Assembly: GCA_040381215.1 (NCBI GenBank)
Contig: JBEIHO010000006.1
Span: 1 to 64,000 of the forward strand
Length of the DNA: 64,000 nt
Source: SZUA-430 sp040381215
GTDB taxonomy: Bacteria; Pseudomonadota; Alphaproteobacteria; Micropepsales; Micropepsaceae
Direction: 5' to 3'
Part shown: piece after piece, positions 15,711 through 25,184 of the stretch
How the letters are laid out: every line of letters starts with the position of its first letter
Position numbering within the stretch: position 1 is the stretch's first letter
Program-made: the position numbers and the translations under genes
The notes under the pieces: model-generated
Seen by the model: the letters and a program-made list of their open reading frames with translations, nothing else
What the model was told of the DNA's origin: nothing
The model's database searches: none

Positions 15711-16400
15711 TCAGCCGGCGGCGACCCGGAAATCCGCCGTGATCCGGCCGAACCGCCGCACCACGTCGTCATGCTCGCCGTCGCGGAAATCCTCGGCAAT
15801 CCCGGCCGCATACCAGTCTGCCATCCCCGGCAGGGCCAGCACGCGCTGCGAATAGGCCCGCACCGCCGACCCCAGCTCCAGCCCATAGGTCTGGATGCGG
15901 AACTGCACCGGCGCGAAGAAGGCATCGACGGCCGTGAATGTCGGCCCGGCCAGGAACGGCCCGCCGAAGCGCTTGAGGCCCTCGCCCCACAGCTCGTCGA
16001 TGCGGTCGATGTCCTTCTGCAGGCCAGGCCCGATCTCGTTGAGCGTCACCCGCAAGCCCAGATTGAACGAGCAGTGCTGGCGCAGCGTCTGGAACGCGGA
16101 GTGCATCTCGGCCGCAGCCGCGCGCGCCCACGCCCGCGCCTGCGCATCGGCTGGCCACACGCCCGCATGGCGCTCGGCCAGATACTCCGCGATTGCCAGC
16201 GAGTCCCACACGACGGTCGTGCCATCATGCAGGGCCGGCACCTTGCCGGTCGGCGAGAAGCGCCGGAACGTCGCCCACGCCCCACCCGGTTCGAAGCGAT
16301 GCAGCCTCTCCTCGAAGGCAATGCCCCGCTCGCGCATCAGGATCCACGGCCTGAGCGACCACGACGAATAGTTCTTGTTGGCAATGTGCAGCGTGTACAT
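15711..16400 (-). CDS. Glutathione S-transferase family protein
   Basis: 229 residues with the two-domain GST layout. The N-terminal thioredoxin-like domain (1-80) has the active-site start NKNYSSWSLRPWILMRE and the cis-Pro/glutathione motif GKVPALHDGTTVVWDSLAIAEYLAE. The C-terminal helical domain contains FLAGPTFTAVDAFFAPVQFRI. It resembles the maleylacetoacetate-isomerase/zeta-like and YfcF-like bacterial GSTs with SSWSLRPW near the N-terminus. The start at 16400 (ATG, GGAGG upstream) is preferred to a TTG at 16409. A role in detoxification or ring catabolism cannot be decided here; no linked pathway genes. Confidence 0.87.
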   Translation of the reverse strand: MYTLHIANKNYSSWSLRPWILMRERGIAFEERLHRFEPGGAWATFRRFSPTGKVPALHDGTTVVWDSLAIAEYLAERHAGVWPADAQARAWARAAAAEMHSAFQTLRQHCSFNLGLRVTLNEIGPGLQKDIDRIDELWGEGLKRFGGPFLAGPTFTAVDAFFAPVQFRIQTYGLELGSAVRAYSQRVLALPGMADWYAAGIAEDFRDGEHDDVVRRFGRITADFRVAAG

Positions 16401-16585
16401 GCGAAGCAACCTCCATCAGCCGCCCATATGCCAGCAGTTGCGCCCACGCCGCAACCAGCGCCCGTTGACACCGAGGGTTGCAGCGCCACGCCGAAGCTTG
16501 CGGACAGGACCTGATTCACACATGACCTTTGCCTGCGCTTGCGAGAGGATTCGCGAGTCAGCCCTTCCCAAGGACATAAGCACGC

Positions 16586-17812
16586 ATGGCAGCCCTCCGC
16601 CCCCTCCGCACCGCCAGCGCCATCATCTGCATGGTTGCAGCCGCAGCCGGCATGGCCGTTGCCAGCCCGTCTGGATCCGACGAGCCCGCCCTCGACAACC
16701 TCTCCGGCATCGGCAAGGCAACTGCAGGCCTGAGCCCTGCCCGCATCGAGGAGGCACTGCGCAAGGCCGGCAGCGAAGGCACCAACGTGCTGCGCGCCCC
16801 CGCGCTCGGCCTGCAGGTCGGCTCCCTCGGACGCCCCGTCGCGCTCGTGGTGACACCCGCACGCCTCGGCTCGGCAACCCTCGTCGGCGCCAATGGCCGC
16901 TTCATCACCAGCTGGAACGTCGTGCGCGGCGAGGCACAGGTGGGCCTCATCTTCATGCCCGCCAGCGCCGACAACCGCCCGACCGAAGCCGACGCCGTCA
17001 CCGCCACGGTGGTGAAGTCCGACCCGGCGCGCGACCTCGCACTGCTGGAGCTCACGCCCGCGCCCCAGGACCTGAAACCCGTGCCCCTCGCCGTGAAATC
17101 ATCGCTGCACCAGGGCATGCCCCTGCGCATTGTCGGCCACCCTTATGGCGAGATCTGGTCGATGTCCGAAGGCCGCATCAACACGGCCCTGCGCAACCAC
17201 GCCTGGACCTCGCCCGCCGGCACGGCGCACCGCGCCAACGTGATCCGCTTCCGCTCGACCGGCGCCACCGGCAACGCCGGCGATCCCGTCTTCAACGCCA
17301 AGGGCCACCTCGTCGCCATGGATGTGAGCCCCGCCGACCAGACGACATTGACCAGCATCGCCGTCACCGCCGCCGAGATCCGCCGCTTCATGCTGGCCCC
17401 GCCCCCGATCGCCACGCGCGAGGCCCCAGCATCAAAGGCTAGCGCCATGCCGCGCCTCGCACCACCGTCACCGCCACCACCACCAGCGCCACCGCCGCCC
17501 CCTTGCCGCCCGCAGCAACTCGACACGAGCCGCAACGCCGCCGCCAACGCCACGCTGAGAGGGCTCGACCTCGACTGCAACGGCCGCAGCGACGCGCAGC
17601 TCCTCCTGCCCGACGACCCGAAGGCAGCGCGCACCCTGGCCCTCGATGCCGACAACAACGGCGTCCCCGAGGCCACCTATCTCGACCTCGACCGCGACGG
17701 CCGCTTCGACGAAGTCCGCTTCGACACCAACGGTGACGGCAAGCCCGACCTGCGGGGCACCGACCTCGACGCGACCCTCGTGCCGCGCCGCACACGCGCC
17801 CTCCAGCCATAA
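16586..17812 (+). CDS. Exported trypsin-fold pseudoprotease with calcium-type repeats
   Basis: 408 residues. Signal peptide (cleavage near AVASPSG), then a trypsin-like (S1/DegP-type) domain at about 75-275, a proline tract (SPPPPPAPPPPP), and a C-terminal region of Asp-rich repeats (DLDCNGRSD, DADNNGVPE, DLDRDGRFD, DTNGDGKPD) like thrombospondin-type-3 or EF-type calcium loops. The catalytic triad is broken: the His of the expected SW-H-VV motif is Asn111 (FITSWNVV), and the nucleophile motif GNSGGP reads GNAGDP with Ala231. Only Asp150 (ARDLALLEL) remains. It should not cleave peptides and may act as a binding or regulatory subunit. The next gene, a CHAT protease, starts 10 bases after it and is surely co-transcribed. 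Confidence 0.8.
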   Translation: MAALRPLRTASAIICMVAAAAGMAVASPSGSDEPALDNLSGIGKATAGLSPARIEEALRKAGSEGTNVLRAPALGLQVGSLGRPVALVVTPARLGSATLVGANGRFITSWNVVRGEAQVGLIFMPASADNRPTEADAVTATVVKSDPARDLALLELTPAPQDLKPVPLAVKSSLHQGMPLRIVGHPYGEIWSMSEGRINTALRNHAWTSPAGTAHRANVIRFRSTGATGNAGDPVFNAKGHLVAMDVSPADQTTLTSIAVTAAEIRRFMLAPPPIATREAPASKASAMPRLAPPSPPPPPAPPPPPCRPQQLDTSRNAAANATLRGLDLDCNGRSDAQLLLPDDPKAARTLALDADNNGVPEATYLDLDRDGRFDEVRFDTNGDGKPDLRGTDLDATLVPRRTRALQP

Positions 17813-17822
17813 GCCCGCACCC

Positions 17823-20800
17823 ATGCGGTCCCTGGTCCAACGCTTGAAGCCCGTGCTGCTGGCAGCCATCCTCGCGATGGCCCTGCCGGTCGCAGGCGCC
17901 CACGCGCAAACAGGCCCGGCCAACCGCAAGCCCGAAGAGGAAGTCAGCCGCCTCATCGCCCAGGGAAACTACCCGGCCGCCGAGCGCATGGCGCTGGCTG
18001 AACTGAAGCGCGACGCAAGCGAGGAGGGCCCCCGCAGCCTGCGCGCCGCCCTGTGGTACAATCGCCTCGGCCAGGTCGCACAGCTCGATGGACGCTACGA
18101 GCGGGCGCTCGAACGCTTCCGCCTGTCACGCGACATCCGCCGCGACCGCCTGGGCGCATCCCACGGCGACACGCTCATCGCCCAAGGCAACATGTCCCTG
18201 GTTCTTGCCCGACTGGGCCGCTGGCGCGAGGCCGACCCGATGATGCGCGAGGTCCTCGCCGGCAACCGCCGCCTGCTCGGCGACGGCCACCCGCGCACGG
18301 TCACCAACATGACCAATCTCGGCCTCCTCTCCATGGATCTCGGCCGGCAGCAGGACGCGCGAGCCCTGCTGGAGGAAGCGCTCACGCTCACCCGCAAGGC
18401 CCGCCAGCCGCAGAGCGACAATCTCGCCACCGCGCTGGCAAACCTCGCGGCCCTCTACATCACCGACATGGAGTTCGCCAGGGCAGAGCCGCTCCTCGAC
18501 GAGGCCCTCGCGCTCGACGAGCGCCGCCACGGCCCTGATCACCCGGCGCTCGCCAGCACGCTGAACAATCTGGGCCAGCTCCATCATGCCACCGGCCGTC
18601 ATGCCGACGCAGCCAGGGCCTACCAGCGCGCCCTCGCCATCGACAGCAGGCACCTCCCGCCGGGCCACGCGCTCACAGCCGGCACTCTCGCCAATCTCGC
18701 AGCCCTCTACCGCGACACGGGAGAACTGCAGAAAGCGCGCAGCTATCTCGCCCGGGCACTCGACGCCACCGCCCGCAACCCGGCCGGCGCGGACGATGCC
18801 AACGCCATGACCCTGTCCCTCATCGCCGAGAACCTCGCGGCCGACGGACGCCATGCCGAAGCGCAGGCGCTGCTGTGGAAGACCATATCCGGCATCGAGG
18901 CGAGGCTCTCGCAGGGGCACCCCGCCACCGCCCCGCTGCTCATGCAGCTGGCATCGACCCAGTTTGCCACCCGGAGCAACCCCAAATCTCTGGCCTTCAA
19001 GGCACACGAGATCATCTCGCGCACCCATGGCATCGACAGCGCGCAGGCCGCACGCTCGGCGCTCGCCGTCACGCGCATCCTCATCAAGAGCGGCAATCTC
19101 GAGGACGCGCTCACCTGGGCAAGCCAGGCGCGAACCCAGATTGCCATCCACTTCGGCACCGCCTCCTACGACCACGCCGTCGTGCAGCATCTCTACGCGA
19201 CGGCCTGCTTCGGCGTCGGACGGAACGACGACGCACAGGTCGCCCTCGCAGGCGCCCTGCCCGGCCTCGAGGCCGCCCTGCCGGCACAAGCCGAAACCGC
19301 CGCCGACGCGATGCTGCTGATGGTGAAAATACTCCGGGCACGGAATGATTTCAGCGGCGCTCTCGCCTATGCCCGCAAGGCCGCGCGCATCGCAGACACG
19401 CTGGCGCGCCACGACCTGCTGCATGCGAAAATGGCACGCGCCCAGCCTGAAGACAGCACCAGCCGCAAGATCAACACGGTCGTCCTGCAGGCCGCGCTCG
19501 ACGTCGCCGCGGCCGAGGACGGATCCACCGCCGAAGACGCCCTCGCCACGGCCTTCACGATGGCCGACCGCCTCCTGTCCGGTTCCCTGCACCAGGCCAT
19601 GGCGCTCGGGGCGCTGAGGGCGGGGCTGCTCAAGACAGAACCAGCCGCCCTCCTCGACCTTCTCGAGACAAGCGTGAGCAGCCTGCGCCTGTCGCAAGCG
19701 CGCTATGCACACGCGCTTGCCTCGGGCGCCCCGGCATCACTTGTCACCGCACGGCGCAGCGAATTGCTCGACAACGTCCGCCGGGCCGATGACGCCGACC
19801 GCAGGCTGCGCGGCAACGCGCTCTACAAGCGTTACCTCGCCCTTGAACCGGCAAGCCTCGCCACAGCGCGCAAGGCGCTGCGCAAGGGCGAACTGCTCGT
19901 GATGATCGTTCCGCTCGAGAACGCGCACGTGGTCCTCGCCGCATCGACGACGGACCTCGCGTCGCACATCGTACCCATGACGCCCGCCGAGATGGCAACC
20001 GAAGTGGACGCGCTTCGCGCCCAGCTCGACCCCGCAGGCTGGAAAAGCACCCTGCCACCCTTCAGCCGCGCCCGGGCCCATCGGCTGCACCAGGCGCTCT
20101 TCGGCCCTCTGAAGGCCATGATGCGCAGCAGCACGCGCCTTACACTGGTCGTCGGCGGACCGCTGAAGTCGCTGCCCTTCGCAACCCTGGTGACAAGGCC
20201 CGTGCTTGCATCGGACAGGGCCGACAGCGCGCCCGCGAACCTGCGCGACACCGCATGGCTCATCCGCAGCCACACGATCGCAACCTATCCCTCGCTGTCA
20301 TCCTTCGTGGCACTGCGGGCCAAGCAACCTGCACCGACAACCAGGCCCTGGGCCATCGTCGGCATTGGCGCCCCGCCGGCCGACAAGCAGCTGAAGCTGA
20401 AGCCGCTGGCGCATTCGAACGCCGAACTCGCCAACCTGCGCAAGCTGGGACCGACGACGCTGCTTCTGGGCACCGACGCAACGGAAGAAAGACTGGCAGC
20501 CCTCGACCTCTCGCAGACCCGGGTCCTGGCCTTCGCCACCCACATGCTCGCATCCGGCCCCGGTGCCACCGAGCCCGGCCTGGCTCTTGCCCGCAGCCAG
20601 GAGACCGACGGACGCCTCACGCCACCGGAAATCATGCAGCTGCGTCTGGGCGGCGCCTTCGTCGTCCTGTCGGCGTGCAACACGGCCGGCAGCGGTGCAC
20701 GCAACACCGACGCGCTGGCCGAGGCCTTCTTCAGGGCCGGGGCCGGCACGGTGATGCACACCCACTGGCCGGTCTTCGACGCGCAAGCGGCAACCCTGTC

Positions 20801-20963
20801 GGCCTCAGCCCTCGCCGCGTACAGACAGGCGCCCGAGGAGGGCCAGGCCGCCGCCTTGCGCAAGGCCATGATCGGCATGATCGGCGACAGGACCCACCCC
20901 CTGAACGCACACCCGTCTGCATGGGCGGCGTTCAGCGTGGTCGGAGAAGTCCTGTCACCGTGA
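17823..20963 (+). CDS. Exported TPR-CHAT caspase-like protease
   Basis: 1046 residues. The signal peptide (MRSLVQRLKPVLLAAILAMA, cleavage near AHAQ) places it outside the cytoplasm. Residues about 40-470 are TPR units of the long kinesin-light-chain type (GDTLIAQGNMSLVLARLGRWREA, HPRTVTNMTNLGLLSMDLGRQQDA, HPALASTLNNLGQLHHATGRHADA). A helical linker follows, then a C-terminal CHAT domain (about 740-1046). The caspase-like dyad is intact: His907 in LAFATHMLASG and Cys952 in VVLSACNTAG. CHAT proteases cleave protein substrates, and several are switches in defence or cell-death systems, though most work in the cytoplasm. Paired with the upstream pseudoprotease; substrates unknown. The start is defined by the signal peptide. 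Confidence 0.9.
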   Translation: MRSLVQRLKPVLLAAILAMALPVAGAHAQTGPANRKPEEEVSRLIAQGNYPAAERMALAELKRDASEEGPRSLRAALWYNRLGQVAQLDGRYERALERFRLSRDIRRDRLGASHGDTLIAQGNMSLVLARLGRWREADPMMREVLAGNRRLLGDGHPRTVTNMTNLGLLSMDLGRQQDARALLEEALTLTRKARQPQSDNLATALANLAALYITDMEFARAEPLLDEALALDERRHGPDHPALASTLNNLGQLHHATGRHADAARAYQRALAIDSRHLPPGHALTAGTLANLAALYRDTGELQKARSYLARALDATARNPAGADDANAMTLSLIAENLAADGRHAEAQALLWKTISGIEARLSQGHPATAPLLMQLASTQFATRSNPKSLAFKAHEIISRTHGIDSAQAARSALAVTRILIKSGNLEDALTWASQARTQIAIHFGTASYDHAVVQHLYATACFGVGRNDDAQVALAGALPGLEAALPAQAETAADAMLLMVKILRARNDFSGALAYARKAARIADTLARHDLLHAKMARAQPEDSTSRKINTVVLQAALDVAAAEDGSTAEDALATAFTMADRLLSGSLHQAMALGALRAGLLKTEPAALLDLLETSVSSLRLSQARYAHALASGAPASLVTARRSELLDNVRRADDADRRLRGNALYKRYLALEPASLATARKALRKGELLVMIVPLENAHVVLAASTTDLASHIVPMTPAEMATEVDALRAQLDPAGWKSTLPPFSRARAHRLHQALFGPLKAMMRSSTRLTLVVGGPLKSLPFATLVTRPVLASDRADSAPANLRDTAWLIRSHTIATYPSLSSFVALRAKQPAPTTRPWAIVGIGAPPADKQLKLKPLAHSNAELANLRKLGPTTLLLGTDATEERLAALDLSQTRVLAFATHMLASGPGATEPGLALARSQETDGRLTPPEIMQLRLGGAFVVLSACNTAGSGARNTDALAEAFFRAGAGTVMHTHWPVFDAQAATLSASALAAYRQAPEEGQAAALRKAMIGMIGDRTHPLNAHPSAWAAFSVVGEVLSP

Positions 20964-20965
20964 AT

Positions 20966-20993
20966 AAAAAAGGGGGGCGGGTGGTGGCCCGCC
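20966..20993 (-). terminator. Intrinsic terminator for the small minus-strand gene
   Basis: Stem GGCGGG/CCCGCC (20976-20981/20988-20993) with a 6-nt loop. On the minus strand it is followed by C/T then six T (complement of the A-run at 20966-20971), 22 bases beyond the stop of the gene at 21015-21239. Confidence 0.75.
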
Positions 20994-21014
20994 AAAGTGT
21001 CCCCAGATAACTGT

Positions 21015-21239
21015 CTAGTTGAGCGGCTCGTGCGGCGCGCGCTTCGTGCGGCGCAGCTCCTGGATCGCCTGCCCGATCGACCACCACAGGCTGATGCCGC
21101 GCGGGTCGCCGCGCTTGATCATCGCCTGCTGATGGCGGGTGGCTTCGCGCATCGCGCGGTCACCGTGATTTCGTATCATGAGCCATGCCGAGCGGATGAC
21201 ATCAGGATCTGGATCAATGTATGCGTTTTTCTTGGACAT
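21015..21239 (-). CDS. Small conserved-looking protein of unknown function
   Basis: 74 residues, no signal peptide or membrane segment, net basic. The sequence pattern DPDVIRSAWLMIRNHGDRAMREATRHQ, then a short turn (RGDPRGISLWWSIGQAIQELRR), resembles small alphaproteobacterial proteins with a helix-GD-G-WW-I-x-AI-x-EL pattern (DUF6961-like). It is followed by a good intrinsic terminator on its own strand, which supports it being a real transcribed gene. Function unknown; the family label is tentative. Confidence 0.65.
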   Translation of the reverse strand: MSKKNAYIDPDPDVIRSAWLMIRNHGDRAMREATRHQQAMIKRGDPRGISLWWSIGQAIQELRRTKRAPHEPLN

Positions 21240-21421
21240 GAGCAGTCGCTTGTCAGTTCACGCCGACAGTCATGCCTCGGCTGAAATGAAAGAACCACTG
21301 ACTGAGGGTGGAAGTTTTTCGAGCAAGGCGCAACTGACAGGGGACAGTTTCGACACGGAGTGGAATTCGTTCGAAGCGCGACCGCTGCGTGCGTTAATTC
21401 GACTGCGATTCAGTCACAGGT

Positions 21422-22828
21422 TTAGGCCGCAGGCGGGCCTGCATCCAAACGAAGAGCATAGACGACCGTCTCGCTCTCGCGCCCCCGCAGTTGCCGTGCG
21501 CCCACAAGTTGCAGCTCATCGACAAGTTGCGCGTCATGCAGCATTTCCTCGCGCACCGCGGACACCAGCGCCTCGCTTGCAACCAGGGCGGTTCCGATCT
21601 CCTTCGACAGCGACTGCAGGCGGCTGGCAACGTTGACGGTGTCACCCACAACCGTGAAGGTCATCAGCCGCTCGCTGCCCAGATCGCCCGTCACGACCGG
21701 TCCATGATGCAGGCCGACGCCGATATGGACAGGAAACTGCCCGCGCGCCTCGCGCTCCTCGTTCCACTGCGCCACGGACCTGACCATGTCATGGGCGCAG
21801 GCAAGCGCATCGCCGGCATCACCCGGACCGCGCTCCGGCACACCGAACACAGCCAGCAGCCCGTCGCCCAGGATCTTGTCCAGCGTGCCGCCATGCCGGA
21901 AGATCACATCCTCCATGCGCCCGTGAAAGTCGCGCAGGAAGGCTATTCCCTCTTCCGGATCCATCGTCTCGCAGCGTGTCGTGAACCCGCGAATATCTGC
22001 AAAGAGCACCGCGGCGGACTGCCGGCGCGTCGCCCCGAAGGGATGCTCGCGCGCACTCACCTGGTCGAGCACCTTGGGCGAGAAATGCCGCGCCAGGTTG
22101 GCGCGCGCCTTCTCCGATGAGACCGCAGCCCCCACAAGCGCCCGCGAGCGCCACACCGCAACGGCAATGCCGGCCAGGATGCAGAGGAAGATGACGAAGT
22201 CATACCCCACCTTCGACAACGGCAGGTAATACGGTGACCCGTAGGCCACCCACGGATCCGCCCCCGGCGCCAGCGCCACGAAAGTTGCCGGCGCCGCCAG
22301 CGCAGCCCCCACCACCAGCGCCCAGCTGGCAATGATCCACAACCCCGTCCACAGGATGAACCGCGGAGAATGACTGAAGGCGCTCTGCACCAGGACGGCG
22401 ATATAGAACAGCAGCGCACCTTCCTTCACGGCAACGGTCGCCGTCGGCAGGTCTGCCGCCATGTCGTGGCGCCAGACAAGAAATCCCGTCAGCCACAGGC
22501 AATCGAGCGCCGCAAAAACGTATTTCGCGCGCGTGTCGGCGGGAAACCGCCGCAGCATCTCGAACTGCGCGACACCGATCAGCCCCAGCCCGCCGGCCAT
22601 CGCCACAAGTACCAGCGACCCGCCACCGGTCAGCCCCTGCAAGGCGATGAAGGCAACGATCATCAGTGCAATGGCACCGGCTCGCACCGCAGAGGCCAGC
22701 ATCAGCCCCGAGCGCTCGGTCTCGCGGAAGGACTTGATCAGCCGCCCCGACAAGCCCTGGTCAGTCGAGCGTGCCCGCACGTCTGATATGCCTTGGGCAA
22801 GCCAGCGGCGAAGTGGTTGCATGTTCAT
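21422..22828 (-). CDS. Class III adenylate/guanylate cyclase with six-helix membrane sensor
   Basis: 468 residues. The N-terminal half carries about six membrane helices (for example AGAIALMIVAFIALQGLTGG, GLWIIASWALVVGAALAAPA and YDFVIFLCILAGIAVAVW), like MASE-type sensor regions. The C-terminal catalytic domain (about 270-455) contains the class III marks: metal-binding Asp in AVLFADIRGFTTR, LDKILGDGLLAVFG, and VVGDTVNVASRLQ with the transition-state Asn/Arg pattern. It probably makes cAMP; cGMP cannot be excluded from sequence alone. The start at 22828 opens with a basic amphipathic stretch before the first helix. No linked cNMP-binding effector is seen. Confidence 0.88.
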   Translation of the reverse strand: MNMQPLRRWLAQGISDVRARSTDQGLSGRLIKSFRETERSGLMLASAVRAGAIALMIVAFIALQGLTGGGSLVLVAMAGGLGLIGVAQFEMLRRFPADTRAKYVFAALDCLWLTGFLVWRHDMAADLPTATVAVKEGALLFYIAVLVQSAFSHSPRFILWTGLWIIASWALVVGAALAAPATFVALAPGADPWVAYGSPYYLPLSKVGYDFVIFLCILAGIAVAVWRSRALVGAAVSSEKARANLARHFSPKVLDQVSAREHPFGATRRQSAAVLFADIRGFTTRCETMDPEEGIAFLRDFHGRMEDVIFRHGGTLDKILGDGLLAVFGVPERGPGDAGDALACAHDMVRSVAQWNEEREARGQFPVHIGVGLHHGPVVTGDLGSERLMTFTVVGDTVNVASRLQSLSKEIGTALVASEALVSAVREEMLHDAQLVDELQLVGARQLRGRESETVVYALRLDAGPPAA

Positions 22829-22964
22829 GATCGGGTGCCCCGCGATTGTTCGCGCCCTGTGAGTTTACACCCGCCGCGCGAAGCACCGACACCATCCCCA
22901 CATTGCGATCCCCAATCCACCCATGCGAGCCATTGACGATACGGCACTCTCCGCTCCACAATCA

Positions 22965-23125
22965 TGACGTTACGACGGTCAAGGGAACCCGGTGAAGATC
23001 CGGGGCTGCCCCCGCAACTGTAAGCAACGGTGCACCGGCCAATGATGCCACTGGTCTTTTGTCAGACCGGGAAGGCGGCCATGAGGTGAAGTGTTGTGAA
23101 GCCAGGAGACCTGCCGGCGTAGTCA
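22965..23125 (+). ncRNA. Cobalamin (AdoCbl/B12) riboswitch
   Basis: The B12-box elements appear in order: GGGAACCCGGTGAAGATCCGG (22983-23003), then GGGGCTGCCCCCGCAACTGT (23002-23021), a GCCACTGG stem (23047-23054) pairing with downstream CCGGGAAGGCGG, and GAAGCCAGGAGACCTGCC (23098-23115), the classic 3' part of the core. It lies 146 bases before btuB and should repress it when cobalamin is plentiful. Outer boundaries are approximate. Confidence 0.93.
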
Positions 23126-23270
23126 CCCCCTGACGGTGCGGCGGGCGCCTGACGAGACGGATCCCTCCGGTGCGGTGACGTGGAGCAGGCTTGCCCGGAT
23201 GCGGGCGGGACTGATCACGCGCGCGCCGCCAGGGAACGGCGCCCGCTACGTCAGGGTCGGGAGACCATCA

Positions 23271-25175
23271 ATGAAGACTTCAACAGGCGCCAAGGCCGCC
23301 GCCATCCTTGTTTCAGCCACCATCGCAGCGCAGGCCGGGACGACCGAGACCGTCGAGAAGGTCATCGTCACCGGCAACCGCATCGGACAGACCACCGAGC
23401 AACGACTGGGAACGTCGGCATCGATCGTGACCGCCACGCAGATGGAGCAGCGCCAGACCGTCTACGTATCCGACATCCTCAGGGACGTGCCGGGCCTCGC
23501 CATCTCGCGCACCGGCGGCCCGGGTGGCGCCACGCAGGTCCGCACCCGCGGCAGCGAAGGCAACCACACGCTGGTTCTTTTCGACGGCGCCGAGGTCAAT
23601 GACCCCTTCCAGGGCGAGTTCGACTTTGCCGGCCTTCTCGCCGGCGACATCGAGCGCATCGAGATCCTGCGCGGCAGCCAGAGCGCCCTCTATGGCTCCG
23701 ACGCCATCGGCGGCGTCATCAACATCATTCCGAAGCGCGGCACGGGCCCCCTCGCCTTCAGCGGAGAAATCGAGGCCGGCAGCTTCAACACGGCAGCCGG
23801 CGCCATCAGCGCCTCATACGGCACCGATGCCATCGACCTGCGCGCCAGCTCGTCCTACCGTGTCACCGACGGCGCCAACATCGCCCGCAGCGGCGAGGAA
23901 AACGATGGCAGCAACGAACGCAGCTGGTTCCTCAACGCCGGCGTCAGGCTGACACCCGACATCGAATTGCGCGCGTTCCTGCGCCAGGTCCGGACCCGCG
24001 CCGAGGGAGACCCGCAGGACTTCTCCTTCCTGTCGCCCACCCAGGGCCTGGCCGTCGACGGGGATGACGTCACGCACACCGATGGCGTCCATGGCAACAT
24101 CCAGCTCGAGGCGACCAGCCTTGAAGGCCTGCTCCAGACCAGGCTCGCCTGGAATTTCACCGACGCCAGCCGCTTCAACTATTCCGGCGGCGCCCCATCC
24201 TTCTTTTCCGAGGGACAGCGCGACAAGCTCAGCGCCGTTGCGGCCCTGAACCTCGCCACCGGCAGCATCAGCCACCGCCTCACCGGCGCGATCGACTGGA
24301 AGAAGGAGAGCTATCGCAACCTCGCCATCGGCGCGCCGACGCCGCTCAACGACCTGCGGCAACTCGAAAACACCGGCCTGGTCGCAAGCTATGACGTCGC
24401 GTGGGGCGACCTCGATGCGGGCATTGCCTGGCGCCACGATCGCAACGAGCGCTTCGAGGACGCATCAACCTACCGTGCGCAGGTCAGCTATCGCCTCGGT
24501 GACACGCGGCTGCGGGCCACGGCAGGGTCGGGCATCAAGAACCCGAACAACTTCGAGCTCTTCGGCTTCGACCCGGCAAGCTTCATCGGCAACCCGTCCC
24601 TGAAACCGGAAAAATCCGTCGGCTGGGACATCGGCATCGACCACGACCTGCTGGAGCGCAAGGTCAGGCTGTCGGCAACGTGGTTCCAGGCAACCCTCGA
24701 GGACGAGATCTGGACCGACTTCATCCCGCCCTTCTACGTGGCCACACCCTTGAACCGGACCACGCAGAGCCACCGTCAAGGCCTTGAACTATCGGCCGAC
24801 GCAAATCTCGACGCCTGGACGCTCGCCGCGTCGTATACCTACACCGATGCCGAGGAAAACAGCCTCGCCGAGATCAGGCGCGCCCGACACCTCGCGTCGT
24901 TCAACGCAACCTATGACTTCGGCGACGCAAGCCTCGGCCTTGGCTTGCGGTACAACGGCGAGCAGCAGGACAGCGAGTTCATCTTCGCGACCCCGGCCGA
25001 CACCGTCACCCTTGATCCCTACCTCCTCGTGAACGTCTACGGATCATACCGCCTGACGCAGAACCTAGAGGCCTTCGCACGCGTGGAAAACCTGCTCGAC
25101 GAGCAATACGAGGACGTATTTTCCTTCCGCGCCCCCGGGGTGTCGGCCTATGCTGGCGTCAGGTTCTCGATGTAG
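23271..25175 (+). CDS. btuB: TonB-dependent vitamin B12 receptor BtuB
   Basis: 634-residue outer-membrane receptor. Signal peptide to about ATIAAQAG, TonB-box-like start (VEKVIVTGNR), plug domain with DILRDVPGLAISRTGGPGGATQVRTRG and IEILRGSQSALYGSDAIGGVINI, then a 22-strand-type barrel ending in aromatic F (SAYAGVRFSM, slightly atypical last residue Met). The cobalamin riboswitch directly upstream makes cobalamin or cobinamide the likely substrate. Uptake needs TonB-ExbBD and an ABC transporter (BtuCDF), none of which is in the window. The ATG at 23271 begins the signal peptide; the open frame upstream overlaps the riboswitch and is not coding. Confidence 0.93.
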   Translation: MKTSTGAKAAAILVSATIAAQAGTTETVEKVIVTGNRIGQTTEQRLGTSASIVTATQMEQRQTVYVSDILRDVPGLAISRTGGPGGATQVRTRGSEGNHTLVLFDGAEVNDPFQGEFDFAGLLAGDIERIEILRGSQSALYGSDAIGGVINIIPKRGTGPLAFSGEIEAGSFNTAAGAISASYGTDAIDLRASSSYRVTDGANIARSGEENDGSNERSWFLNAGVRLTPDIELRAFLRQVRTRAEGDPQDFSFLSPTQGLAVDGDDVTHTDGVHGNIQLEATSLEGLLQTRLAWNFTDASRFNYSGGAPSFFSEGQRDKLSAVAALNLATGSISHRLTGAIDWKKESYRNLAIGAPTPLNDLRQLENTGLVASYDVAWGDLDAGIAWRHDRNERFEDASTYRAQVSYRLGDTRLRATAGSGIKNPNNFELFGFDPASFIGNPSLKPEKSVGWDIGIDHDLLERKVRLSATWFQATLEDEIWTDFIPPFYVATPLNRTTQSHRQGLELSADANLDAWTLAASYTYTDAEENSLAEIRRARHLASFNATYDFGDASLGLGLRYNGEQQDSEFIFATPADTVTLDPYLLVNVYGSYRLTQNLEAFARVENLLDEQYEDVFSFRAPGVSAYAGVRFSM

Positions 25176-25184
25176 TGGCCGTTC

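Noticed and set aside
23136..23270. N-terminal extension of btuB over the riboswitch
   Set aside because: The region is the 3' part of the riboswitch and its leader; the signal peptide starts at 23271.
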